DNA from: Pseudaminobacter sp040045035
Lineage (GTDB): Bacteria; Pseudomonadota; Alphaproteobacteria; Rhizobiales; Rhizobiaceae
Direction: 5' to 3'
DNA length: 64,000 nucleotides
Assembly (NCBI RefSeq): GCF_040045035.1
Contig: NZ_JBDZDS010000009.1
Location: forward strand, 1-64,000
Shown here: one piece after another, positions 24,531 through 32,407 of the stretch
How positions within the stretch are numbered: the stretch's first letter is position 1
How the letters are laid out: each line of letters begins with the position of its first letter
The notes under the pieces: model-generated
What the model was told of the DNA's origin: nothing
What the model saw: the letters and a program-made list of their open reading frames with translations, nothing else
The model's database searches: none
Made by a program: the position numbers and the translations under genes

Positions 24531-25613
24531 ATGAACTTGTTCGATCAGAGGCCGGCAGTTGAGCGACCCGGTACTTCGCGCCACCTTCCCGACCCTTGGC
24601 TGGCGACATCTGCATTGCAGAAGGCAATCCGGCGCGGCCACGAGACGGTCGCCCTTGAGGCGAGCAGCTTCCTGCTTGACGGTCACGCTGATCGCTTCTG
24701 GCGGCGGCTGGTCGTCATCGCGCTGGAGGACATCGGCATCGGCGATCTCAATGCCGTTCGCGACACGATGCTTGCCGCGACCCGCAAGGGTTGGAGGGCA
24801 GAACACGGCGGCGATTGGGTCGTGGCCTCGCGCCTTGTGCAGCGCCTATGTGCCACCCCCAAATCCCGCGATGCCTGTGAATTGTTGGTGGCCGCCGACC
24901 TGCACCCTCGTTGGGCAGCGCAGCGGACGGCATTCCTCGACCTGACCCAGCACCAGCTTTCCGACATCGTGGCCGACCCGGCACGACATCTGGTCGAGCG
25001 AACGCTGGCCTCGTGGCTGATCGTAGGCACCCGGCGCTTTCCAGCGTTCGCCTTGCCGGAGGTCGCGGGTTCATTCCCGGCGTTGCTCGACGTGTACCGG
25101 CATCTCGGCGCTTCCGAGCAAGTTCTGGAGGTCGCCCGCCTCGGTTCGACGAGGACGCAGGAGGGGCACCCGCTGACGCTCCCGCTCGTATGGCTGGCGG
25201 CAAGCGTGGGGCCGGTGACAGTCAGCCCGGAAGAATTATTCGAACCCGCCCTGATTAGGGGCTGGCCCGATTACGCATTCGATATGCACTGCCGTTTAGG
25301 GCGTCGCGCACTTGCCCTGTTCGCCGAGCGATGCACGGTTCTGCGCGTGCTGATGGATCGGCACCTGCCTGCCGATGCGCATAGCGACTTCATCGGCCAT
25401 CTCGTGTTCCGGATCGAGGGGCACGTCGTGGATCGCAGGTTGAGCTACCCCGGCGCGGGGGCGATCTTACGTGATGCCGAGATTGCCCATCTCACCTACT
25501 CCGGGTTTCCCGAAACCCTCGTCAGGGACGCGCTCCGGCTCATCCATGACCACTTGGCGCTGCTTAATTTGTCTCGGATCGAGGCAGCAGGAGCCGATCA
25601 TGATCGGGGCTGA
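24531..25613 (+). CDS. RarA/MgsA C-terminal-like protein (recombinase partner)
   Basis: A 360-residue protein. Residues about 25-75 (SALQKAIRRGHETVALEASSFLL, FWRRLVVIALEDIGIGDLNAV) follow the pattern of the C-terminal domain of RarA/MgsA (A-L-x-K-A-I-R-G...E-D-I-G), but no AAA+ ATPase domain is present. The rest is mostly helical and I do not recognise it. It overlaps the following tyrosine recombinase by 14 bases, so the two are probably made together and may function as a pair, for example as an accessory factor at replication forks or recombination sites. An inverted, frameshifted copy is at 20525-21609. Confidence 0.6.
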   Translation: MNLFDQRPAVERPGTSRHLPDPWLATSALQKAIRRGHETVALEASSFLLDGHADRFWRRLVVIALEDIGIGDLNAVRDTMLAATRKGWRAEHGGDWVVASRLVQRLCATPKSRDACELLVAADLHPRWAAQRTAFLDLTQHQLSDIVADPARHLVERTLASWLIVGTRRFPAFALPEVAGSFPALLDVYRHLGASEQVLEVARLGSTRTQEGHPLTLPLVWLAASVGPVTVSPEELFEPALIRGWPDYAFDMHCRLGRRALALFAERCTVLRVLMDRHLPADAHSDFIGHLVFRIEGHVVDRRLSYPGAGAILRDAEIAHLTYSGFPETLVRDALRLIHDHLALLNLSRIEAAGADHDRG

Positions 25614-26676
25614 GGCAAAAATCAACAGATCGTTCGAATGCAACCAAATGGTGAAACCGGACGATAATCTGGGCGCGGATAAAATCGCTTTGCGAGTGCA
25701 ATTAATTGCACCAACGCTTGGGCGCTTTAGAAAATCTGTTGGTGCAATTAATTGCACTAAGTCCGACGCCGCCAAGGTCGATTTTTTGCCATCGGAAGTT
25801 GCGGCGGCGATCCAGGAATCGCTCTCACCCGCCACGCAGCGGGCCTATGCCGACGATCTCGCCAACTTCGAACGGTGGGGCGGCGGCGTGCCCGCCAATC
25901 CGGCGATGGTGGCCGCCTATCTGGTGCACCTCGCGCAGGACTGCCGGGCCGCGACAATTGCACGGCGCATCGCCGCGTTGTCGAAAGCGCATCGCGCGAG
26001 CGGGCTGGACGATCCCTGCAAGTCGGAAATCGTCAAGGCCACCCTGCGCGGCATCCGTCGCCGGATCGGCACCGCGCAGCGGGAAGCCAAGCCGCTGATC
26101 AGGGACGACCTCTTTGTCGTGCTGCACTGCATCGGCGACCGCCCGAAGGACTTGCGCGACAAGGCGCTTCTGCTCGTCGGATTTGCAGGCGCTTTTCGTA
26201 GATCGGAGCTGATTGGCCTCGACGTGGCCGACATCGAACAAGTTCGACAGGGGATCGTCGTCACCCTGCGCCGTTCCAAGACCGACCAGACCGGCGCGGG
26301 GCGCAAGATCGGCATCCCTTTCGGACGCACGCGATGGTGCCCGGTGCGGCACCTCAGCGATTGGCTCGATAACGCTAGGATCGATGACGGTGCCGTGTTT
26401 CGGAGCGTTGATCGTCATGGCCGTATCGCCGACCAGCGTCTCTCCAGCGAGGCGGTGTCTATCATCGTCAAGGGGCGGACCGAGGCGGCAGGCTTCGATC
26501 CTAATGCATATAGCGGGCACAGCTTACGTGCAGGATTAGCAACAAGCGCAGCCATGGCGGGCGCGAGCACATGGAAGATCAGGGCCCAGACCGGCCACGC
26601 CTCAGACGCCATGCTTGCCCGCTATATCCGCGACGGCAGCCTGTTCGAGCATAATGCAGCGGGAACGGTCCTATGA
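25600..26676 (+). CDS. tyrosine recombinase, right copy (intact)
   Basis: A 358-residue integrase. The N-terminal extension (MIGAEAKINRSFECNQMVK...) is followed by a core-binding domain (SPATQRAYADDLANFERWGG) and a catalytic domain with Arg (FRRSELIGLD), HSLRAGL, TGHASDA and the nucleophile Tyr in LARYIRDG. The start at 25600 overlaps the upstream gene; ATG 25648 is an alternative. Two copies of a perfect 16-bp palindrome lie inside the N-terminal coding region, and the 46 bp between repeat starts keeps the extension in frame. This is the only one of the three tyrosine recombinase genes in the island that looks fully intact. Confidence 0.85.
   Translation: MIGAEAKINRSFECNQMVKPDDNLGADKIALRVQLIAPTLGRFRKSVGAINCTKSDAAKVDFLPSEVAAAIQESLSPATQRAYADDLANFERWGGGVPANPAMVAAYLVHLAQDCRAATIARRIAALSKAHRASGLDDPCKSEIVKATLRGIRRRIGTAQREAKPLIRDDLFVVLHCIGDRPKDLRDKALLLVGFAGAFRRSELIGLDVADIEQVRQGIVVTLRRSKTDQTGAGRKIGIPFGRTRWCPVRHLSDWLDNARIDDGAVFRSVDRHGRIADQRLSSEAVSIIVKGRTEAAGFDPNAYSGHSLRAGLATSAAMAGASTWKIRAQTGHASDAMLARYIRDGSLFEHNAAGTVL
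25696..25757. repeat. paired 16-bp palindromes inside the right recombinase gene
   Basis: GTGCAATTAATTGCAC occurs at 25696-25711 and 25742-25757. The inner flanks are also inverted (GCACCAAC and GTTGGTGC), so the pair forms 19-bp inverted arms around about 22 bp. The left module has a single palindrome, so one unit was gained or lost by a 46-bp event. Confidence 0.75.
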
Positions 26677-27009
26677 GGATGTTCGCCGACGAATGGCCTT
26701 CACCTGTTCCACCGCAAGTTCCAGATCGGATAACGATAGCTCGCGGGCGACCGCCTGCAGTTCTTCGGAAAGCTGGGTGTGGCGGGGAGACAGCTTGCGT
26801 TCCTCGAAATCGAACAGCCTCTTCAACTCGATGCCGAGCGTGTCGCACAAAAGCTCGATTGTCTCGAAGCTGGGCAGGCTCTTGCCGCGCTCGATGTTGG
26901 AGATCGCATCGACCGACCGGCCCATGCGCTCTGCAAGCTGATCCTGCGTCAGCCCTTTCTGCTTTCGAATTGCCTTAAGGCGCTGCCCCAGTTGGGTTTT
27001 CACGGACAT
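26671..27009 (-). CDS. XRE-family transcriptional regulator
   Basis: A 112-residue protein. An N-terminal HTH_3 domain (LGQRLKAIRKQKGLTQDQLAERMGRSVDAISNIERGKSLPS split over residues 7-47) is followed by a short helical C-terminus. It overlaps the end of the right recombinase gene by six bases in convergent orientation, and is divergent from the membrane-protein gene at 27165. It probably controls the adjacent cargo operon or the recombinase, as an immunity-repressor-like regulator. Confidence 0.8.
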   Translation of the reverse strand: MSVKTQLGQRLKAIRKQKGLTQDQLAERMGRSVDAISNIERGKSLPSFETIELLCDTLGIELKRLFDFEERKLSPRHTQLSEELQAVARELSLSDLELAVEQVKAIRRRTSS

Positions 27010-27164
27010 GACCCGTATTGGGCTACGGGCAGTTTTCTGAAAACCGATCTTTCTACGAAAGAAAATGGAAAGATCGGAGTGCTATACGAGTTTCAATCAC
27101 AACCCGGCTTCTTCTTCGTGAGAAGAGTTGCCGCTGAGTTGGTGAGAAGGAGTTGGAGGTCGGT

Positions 27165-27728
27165 ATGACACATATCATTGCTTTGGCAGCCATGATGGCC
27201 TTTGCCTATGGCTGTTGGAATTTTCTGCTCATGATCGCCTCCGAGGCGAAGCGGGGACGCGCATTCTGGCATTTCTGTCTGTCCACTGTAGTTTTCTTCG
27301 CAGCTGTATTTGTTGTGGGTTCCATTGAGGAACGTCGGCTTTCGGCTTTGCAGACCGAAAATCCCGCCGAATACCAAAGCCTGATGGCCGCCAAGGCCGA
27401 GGAGCAGCGACAGGCGGAGGAACAGGAGCGCACCCGCGAGGAGGCGAGACAGCAGGCCACGCTGGAGAGGCAGAGATCGGGCCGTCATTGTCTGAGCAGT
27501 TGGGACGGCTCGCCACGGCGGCTGGTGGCTGCCGTAAAGGGCAGCCTCCGAAATCCGTCGAGTTTCGAGCACATTGCCAGCAGCATCACGCCACGGAACG
27601 AGCGCGGCGAACACGAGGTCGTCATGGAATACCGCGCACAGAACGGCTTTGGTGGAGTGTCGCTTGGCGTGGCTACGGCACTCGTGCGCAGTGCCGATTG
27701 TTCGGTGATCGAGTGGAGCAGCATTTAG
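27165..27728 (+). CDS. small membrane protein with a coiled coil
   Basis: A 187-residue protein with two hydrophobic segments (about 4-24 and 38-56). A charged helical stretch follows (KAEEQRQAEEQERTREEAR, about 93-115) likely to form a coiled coil, then a soluble C-terminal domain with two cysteines. The C-terminal part (AVKGSLRNPSSFEHI...VMEYRAQNGFGG) resembles small phage- or plasmid-borne proteins, but I do not assign a function. A strong RBS (GGAGGT) precedes the ATG at 27165. It is followed by the EVE-HNH gene; a paired role in defence is possible but unproven. Confidence 0.55.
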   Translation: MTHIIALAAMMAFAYGCWNFLLMIASEAKRGRAFWHFCLSTVVFFAAVFVVGSIEERRLSALQTENPAEYQSLMAAKAEEQRQAEEQERTREEARQQATLERQRSGRHCLSSWDGSPRRLVAAVKGSLRNPSSFEHIASSITPRNERGEHEVVMEYRAQNGFGGVSLGVATALVRSADCSVIEWSSI

Positions 27729-27738
27729 GAGGAAGCAA

Positions 27739-27792
27739 TGACGAAGTTTGGAATGTGCGCTGCCGCCGTCGTATTTGCGCTCGGGATGTAGA
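27739..27792 (+). CDS. 17-residue hydrophobic peptide or truncated lipoprotein start
   Basis: MTKFGMCAAAVVFALGM then TAG, preceded by an excellent RBS (GGAGGA, 27729-27734). The sequence looks like the beginning of a lipoprotein or signal peptide cut by a stop. It could be a leader peptide, a decayed gene or chance. It lies between the membrane protein and the EVE-HNH gene. Confidence 0.25.
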
Positions 27793-27846
27793 TGCTTTCG
27801 CAAGCTGAAGAAGGTTGCTATTCCGGGCGGTGGGGAGGGGCAGAAC

Positions 27847-29082
27847 GTGGCAACACCATCGGAATGGACTGCCGGAGAACTGTCGGCAGCCGTCGAAGCG
27901 TACCTCCAGATGCTCGCACTGGAGGAACGCGGAGAGAAATACAACAAGGCAGCGGTGCAGAGGATGCTGCTCGCAGGGCCGATTGCGGGAAGGTCAACAG
28001 CCGAGCAGCGCATGCAGAACATCTCGTTTGTGCTGAGCCGCATGGGTCGCCGTTGGATCGACGGCTATAAGCCTCTGTCGAACGTTGGAGCAAGAACAGC
28101 CGAGACACTGCGGAACATCATTGAGGGCTATACCTCACCTGATGCCGCACCACTGCCCCTGCGTCCCCCGGTCGCTGTCCCGGCGTCACGAAAGTGGCCA
28201 CCGACGGGGTACTGGATGTTCGTCTGCAATCGGAACATTTGGGACGGGGAGGCGCAGCTGCGGCAGCCGGCTGAAACCTTTCTGTACAAGGTCTCAGAGC
28301 ACAATCGAGACGAAGTTCAGGCGGGTGATTTTGGCGTTCTCCGCATCAATGCCCGCAAAGGGACAAGCGCACGACCGGCGCGTCCAACTGGTGTCTATGC
28401 CGTTGTCGAGGTACTCGATAGACCGCAGCTTCAGGCCGACAGAGACGAAGCGCACTATTCAAACCGAACAGATGCCCAGGAGGTGACTTGGCGTGCGCCT
28501 CTAAAGCTGCTCGCCAATCTGGTCAACCACCCGATTGCATCGGATGAACTGCCCGCCAACGAGCATTTTGACCATTTCAGGGTTCCCTTACAGACCTCGA
28601 CCATACCTATTTCTCGGCAGGCATTTTCGGAGTTGTATAGAAGGTCTGGAATAGTCCGGCCCGGTCTGACGGACGAGCAGAAAGCGGAAACCGTGCCTGG
28701 CGTGCGAGCACTCGAAATTGAAGCGAGCAACGCCGATCCCAAACGCAAATCACGGATCAGCCGATACATCGAGCGTGGCCCTATAGGCACAAAAGTCAAG
28801 GAAGTCCAAGGCTATCGCTGCCAAATTTGTGAAGCACTAGGAGTTGAGCCCGTCGCTTTCCTAAAGAAAAACGGCGCTCCATTCGCGGAAGCCCACCATG
28901 TTCAGCCGGTTTCGCTCCTGCAGGCAGGGACACTCGCTGCAAGCAATATAATGGTTCTGTGCCCCAATCATCATCGGCAGGCTCACCTAGGCAACTTCGA
29001 TGTGTTGGAAAGCGAGCCACATCAGTGGCGCGTAAAGATAGATGACGACGTATTGGACATCCCGAAGAACGTGATCAAGTGA
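27847..29082 (+). CDS. EVE-HNH endonuclease (modification-dependent restriction)
   Basis: A 411-residue protein. An N-terminal helical domain (WTAGELSAAVEAYLQMLALEERG ... RTAETLRNII) is typical of HNH restriction proteins. The middle holds an EVE/PUA-like domain (YWMFVCNRNIWDGEA ... VQAGDFGVLRINARKGT), a fold that recognises modified bases. The C-terminal HNH nuclease reads YRCQICEALG, EAHHVQPVSLLQAG, NIMVLCPNHHRQAH. The order matches type IV, modified-cytosine-dependent restriction enzymes. The GTG at 27847 is chosen because GGGAGGGG lies upstream and the frame before it is not coding-like. It is the last cargo gene of the right arm. Confidence 0.85.
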   Translation: MATPSEWTAGELSAAVEAYLQMLALEERGEKYNKAAVQRMLLAGPIAGRSTAEQRMQNISFVLSRMGRRWIDGYKPLSNVGARTAETLRNIIEGYTSPDAAPLPLRPPVAVPASRKWPPTGYWMFVCNRNIWDGEAQLRQPAETFLYKVSEHNRDEVQAGDFGVLRINARKGTSARPARPTGVYAVVEVLDRPQLQADRDEAHYSNRTDAQEVTWRAPLKLLANLVNHPIASDELPANEHFDHFRVPLQTSTIPISRQAFSELYRRSGIVRPGLTDEQKAETVPGVRALEIEASNADPKRKSRISRYIERGPIGTKVKEVQGYRCQICEALGVEPVAFLKKNGAPFAEAHHVQPVSLLQAGTLAASNIMVLCPNHHRQAHLGNFDVLESEPHQWRVKIDDDVLDIPKNVIK

Positions 29083-29121
29083 TGGTTGAGACGGCAGCGA
29101 CGCAATCAGATTTTGCACCAT

Positions 29122-29145
29122 AACCTCCGTTAACCTTCACTTATC
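29122..29145 (+). repeat. 24-bp terminal sequence, right copy
   Basis: AACCTCCG-T-TAACCTTCACTTATC, identical in 23 of 24 positions to the inverted copy at 18366-18389. It lies 40 nt after the EVE-HNH stop and 36 nt before the stop of the DUF4420-like gene on the other strand, that is, at the junction between the mirror structure and the defence operon. Confidence 0.7.
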
Positions 29146-29181
29146 GAGACTCACAGGGTCCTCCTTGCAACCGGCACCCTG

Positions 29182-30177
29182 TCATCCTGGCATAAATTGA
29201 AATGCCGTTTCGGACATTGCTAACACGTCGCTTTCGCTGAGCGGCTCCGTCCGAGATAGATCAGAGCGGAAATGCACCTGACTTACTTCAGCCGGCACGC
29301 CATCGCGGACCGCTGGTACGGCGGCCAAATCGTAGAACCGCAGCGATGCGCGTGCCAGGTGGTCGTCGAAGCGTGCACCCATCGCGGTTGGCAGGCTTTC
29401 GCCCAGGGTTTCCGCGATGGTCTCCTGAACCTTCAGGATCAGGTCATCGTTACCTGCCAAAGCTGCTTCGATGGCCGCGACCAACTCGCGCAGCGACTGG
29501 CCGCCACCGCTACCCTCGATGAATAGTGAAGCCAGCAACCCAACCGTCCCCGCGGGCGGCTGGCATTGCTCAGCGGACAGGTGATGCACGCGCAACCGCT
29601 CACCCGACGCCTTTACGTCAAGGCGCACATTGCCCGTGGAAAAATCGAAACGGTCAATGTCGGTGCTTCGCCACGCGGCTACCGTCGCGCGCACGTCGCG
29701 GCTGGCGGCAATCAGGCACAGCTCTCCTAACAGGCCGTTGAGCGAGCGGAATGCGGGCCGCGAGAGGTGGCGAAACAGTTCGATCAGGCGCTGATAAACC
29801 TGCACGATGTCTTGCAGCGCCGGATTTGGCCCGACGATGCGGAGGATCGTCTCGCACACATGCAGAAAATACGCCTGCGCTTGCGCGTCATGTGAGATGC
29901 AGGTGATGACGGACAGCAGTTCCTGACGCTCGCCCCCGTCCACAGTATGAATGTGATGGCGGTTGCCGAAACGCGCCTCAAGCATCGCCAGCCGGACCGG
30001 AGCGTGGAACGAGCCTGGCCCACTGCCCAGTAACAGGCTGGCCTGCCCCATGTTGTTGCGACCTACGTAGTGGCAAGCATAGCCGGGTATCGAGCGCACC
30101 CTGAAAGAGCCATCATCCGTGCCATGCGCAAGGGGCTCGACCGAGGCCAGCAATTCGGCAAGTGAAACGTCAGTCAT
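29182..30177 (-). CDS. DUF4420-like PD-(D/E)XK motif protein
   Basis: A 331-residue protein. The central segment LNGLLGELCLI ... RFDF ... VRLDVKASGERLRVHH holds Glu, Asp and Lys in the spacing of a PD-(D/E)XK nuclease core, the signature of DUF4420-type proteins found beside Z1 ATPases. Its start overlaps the end of the Z1 gene by eight bases, so they are translationally coupled. By analogy it supplies the nuclease of the defence operon. It is the last gene; the AIPR gene that follows it in complete Mza-type loci is not present. Confidence 0.75.
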   Translation of the reverse strand: MTDVSLAELLASVEPLAHGTDDGSFRVRSIPGYACHYVGRNNMGQASLLLGSGPGSFHAPVRLAMLEARFGNRHHIHTVDGGERQELLSVITCISHDAQAQAYFLHVCETILRIVGPNPALQDIVQVYQRLIELFRHLSRPAFRSLNGLLGELCLIAASRDVRATVAAWRSTDIDRFDFSTGNVRLDVKASGERLRVHHLSAEQCQPPAGTVGLLASLFIEGSGGGQSLRELVAAIEAALAGNDDLILKVQETIAETLGESLPTAMGARFDDHLARASLRFYDLAAVPAVRDGVPAEVSQVHFRSDLSRTEPLSESDVLAMSETAFQFMPG

Positions 30178-32398
30178 CTTGCGCTTGCTGGTGCTGGGAG
30201 ACCCAATCGAGTTCCAGCCTTCGCGAAATCCAGATGGCTATGACCGGCACGTTCTCGATTTCAATGGTGTCGTTACGGCGAAGCTGGAGCGTGTGCAGCT
30301 GGATGGTCACGGTGTCATCGTCGCGGAAAGCGGCATCGCCGGGATAGCTGTAGCCGCCCGACGCCAGCCGCGTCGCACCTTGGAACAGCTCGTTGATCCG
30401 GCCATTGGCGTCCATTGCGCGGGAACGAGCAAATTCGGGACTGACCTGAAAAACGGTGCAACGCTCGTCGCCATTCTCCTCCAGCGCCTTGGAAAGCTGG
30501 AGCATTGCGCCAACAAGGTTACGGGAATCCGCGGCGCCCGTCACCCTGAACGGCACGATCAGGTCGCTCACCACCTGTGCCAGCGAAAGACCACGGCACA
30601 CCTTGTGCCGCTGGGCCGGTTCGCGGTTGGCAAGGGCGGGCTCAACCTCAAGCGCGATCCCGGCGAGGAACTGCGCCGTCGTGGCGCGGTTCGCTTCCAG
30701 CACCTCGAGGGGCGCTTCCGCAATCGCAGGATAGAACCATTGATCGGAATAGTTGCCTCGCACGTAGTCGTAGTCGATGACGTTGCGCCGACACGCCTGA
30801 AGGTCCGGCGAGAGAACGAAGGCCCGCTTCCATGCGCTCAACGACTTACCGCTGCGCTGTACCTCCTGAAGCTGGCGGCGCATATCCTCCTCGTGAGCCA
30901 CATAATCCTCAAACGCATTAAGGGCGTCCTGCTCCAGATAGATGCGGCAATAGCCGAGATACCGTTGCTTGTAGCCGAAGAAGCGACCACGCTGCTGCAC
31001 GGTGTCGGCGTTGCCCATGCCGGGGCCGCGCGGCATGTAGGTGACCGTCAGGCCCTCGACGGTGAAACCGCGGTCCATAGACTGACCGCCAACCAGTATC
31101 CAGCCGTAGGACTGACTCCAGTCGATCTCCGGCGTTTTGCCGCTCCGCGCATTTACCTGCTCGATCTTGGTATTACGGAACGCTCGCGGGAGTCTTCGGG
31201 CAAGGTCGTCAAAGGGTGGCATGCCATCCACGGTATCGGCAAGGCCGTTGTAGTCCAGCCGGAACTCCTCAAGCAGATCCTGTTTGTCGGCATCGCCGTC
31301 GGGAAGCTCCAGGACACGCTGCCAGTCGTCGAACATATCGCCGATCCAGCGCCAGTATTCGGCGTGGGAATCCGTGCGCTGCGACGGGTGGACAAGCATG
31401 GAGCGTTGCAGATTTCGGGCATTCCGTCCCTCGACAAGCCCTGCCGCCACGCCCAGCAGGAAGACGCGTAGAGCTTCGCGCAGCGGCTCCGACGGGTCAG
31501 CGAGCGGGTTGTCGTCCGTAGAAATGTCTTCAGGGGCGATGACTCTAACGAGCGGCATGTTGCCAGCAAAGAAGGCTTGCCCTCCGACGTAGCCGCTGCC
31601 TGGCTCCAGCACCTCGACAAAGCTCGGTGAGAGTGTGTCGATGATGTTGACGAGCAGCGGTGCCTGGGGTGTCGCGGTATATTGTAGGAAGGTGTGGTGG
31701 GGGATGGCATCCCGTAAGCCCAGCAACCGTTGATAGGTCGTGCTCTGTCGCTGCTGCCGGACGAGCGTGTTCAGGCTGGCCTGGTCTGCCTCGTCGTCGA
31801 TGATGAGGGTCGGCACGCCGGTCAGGTCAAGATGGCGCAGCAAGCCCACGAGTTTGCGAAGCCAAGTGTGCTGCTTCATGACTGTGATGAGGACGGTGGC
31901 GCGCTCACTCTGTGCAACGTCGGGATCGGACCACTCGCCGAGCGTCTGCTGGATATGTCTGCGGTTGGTCTCGTTGTCTGCTAGTTCAGTAAAAAGCTTC
32001 CACTTGAGCAATCCTTCGATCTTGTCGATCTGGAGATCGTTGCGAAGCCGGTCGGTCGATTGCTTAAGCAGTAGCTTCGACGTGCCCGCCACGACGATGA
32101 CAAGTTGGAACCCGTTATCGCGTGCCAGAGCCATGACTGTCGTAAACGACAAGGTCTTGCCGCTCTGCACATAGCCGACGACAAGTCCGGTCTCGCTGCC
32201 GACCTCGGCCTGCGGATCGACGGACTTAGACAGAATTGACACCGCGGAACTCAGGACAGCATTGCGCGTGTCCTGACTCTCATGGCCAAGTTTTCTGGCG
32301 ACAAGTTCCTGCGCTTCTTCGCCGATATGCGGATTCCAGTTTGCGCCCGCTTGATGCGGCGGGTCGAGGGGCGTGATGACTGCTAATCCGTTGGACAT
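30170..32398 (-). CDS. Z1-domain ATPase of a defence operon
   Basis: A 742-residue protein. Walker A GYVQSGKT at 75-82 and a DEAD-like Walker B (TLIIDDEAD) near residue 210 define a helicase-like P-loop ATPase. The later IDWSQSYGWILVGGQSMDRGFTVEGLTVTYMPR region (about 430-460, read in parts) is the Z1 domain, known from operons that join MORC/MutL-type ATPases to DNA methylases. It starts nine bases after the GHKL ATPase gene. It probably couples DNA sensing to cleavage by the downstream PD-(D/E)XK protein. Confidence 0.85.
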   Translation of the reverse strand: MSNGLAVITPLDPPHQAGANWNPHIGEEAQELVARKLGHESQDTRNAVLSSAVSILSKSVDPQAEVGSETGLVVGYVQSGKTLSFTTVMALARDNGFQLVIVVAGTSKLLLKQSTDRLRNDLQIDKIEGLLKWKLFTELADNETNRRHIQQTLGEWSDPDVAQSERATVLITVMKQHTWLRKLVGLLRHLDLTGVPTLIIDDEADQASLNTLVRQQRQSTTYQRLLGLRDAIPHHTFLQYTATPQAPLLVNIIDTLSPSFVEVLEPGSGYVGGQAFFAGNMPLVRVIAPEDISTDDNPLADPSEPLREALRVFLLGVAAGLVEGRNARNLQRSMLVHPSQRTDSHAEYWRWIGDMFDDWQRVLELPDGDADKQDLLEEFRLDYNGLADTVDGMPPFDDLARRLPRAFRNTKIEQVNARSGKTPEIDWSQSYGWILVGGQSMDRGFTVEGLTVTYMPRGPGMGNADTVQQRGRFFGYKQRYLGYCRIYLEQDALNAFEDYVAHEEDMRRQLQEVQRSGKSLSAWKRAFVLSPDLQACRRNVIDYDYVRGNYSDQWFYPAIAEAPLEVLEANRATTAQFLAGIALEVEPALANREPAQRHKVCRGLSLAQVVSDLIVPFRVTGAADSRNLVGAMLQLSKALEENGDERCTVFQVSPEFARSRAMDANGRINELFQGATRLASGGYSYPGDAAFRDDDTVTIQLHTLQLRRNDTIEIENVPVIAIWISRRLELDWVSQHQQAQDD

Positions 32399-32407
32399 TT
32401 TCTCAAC

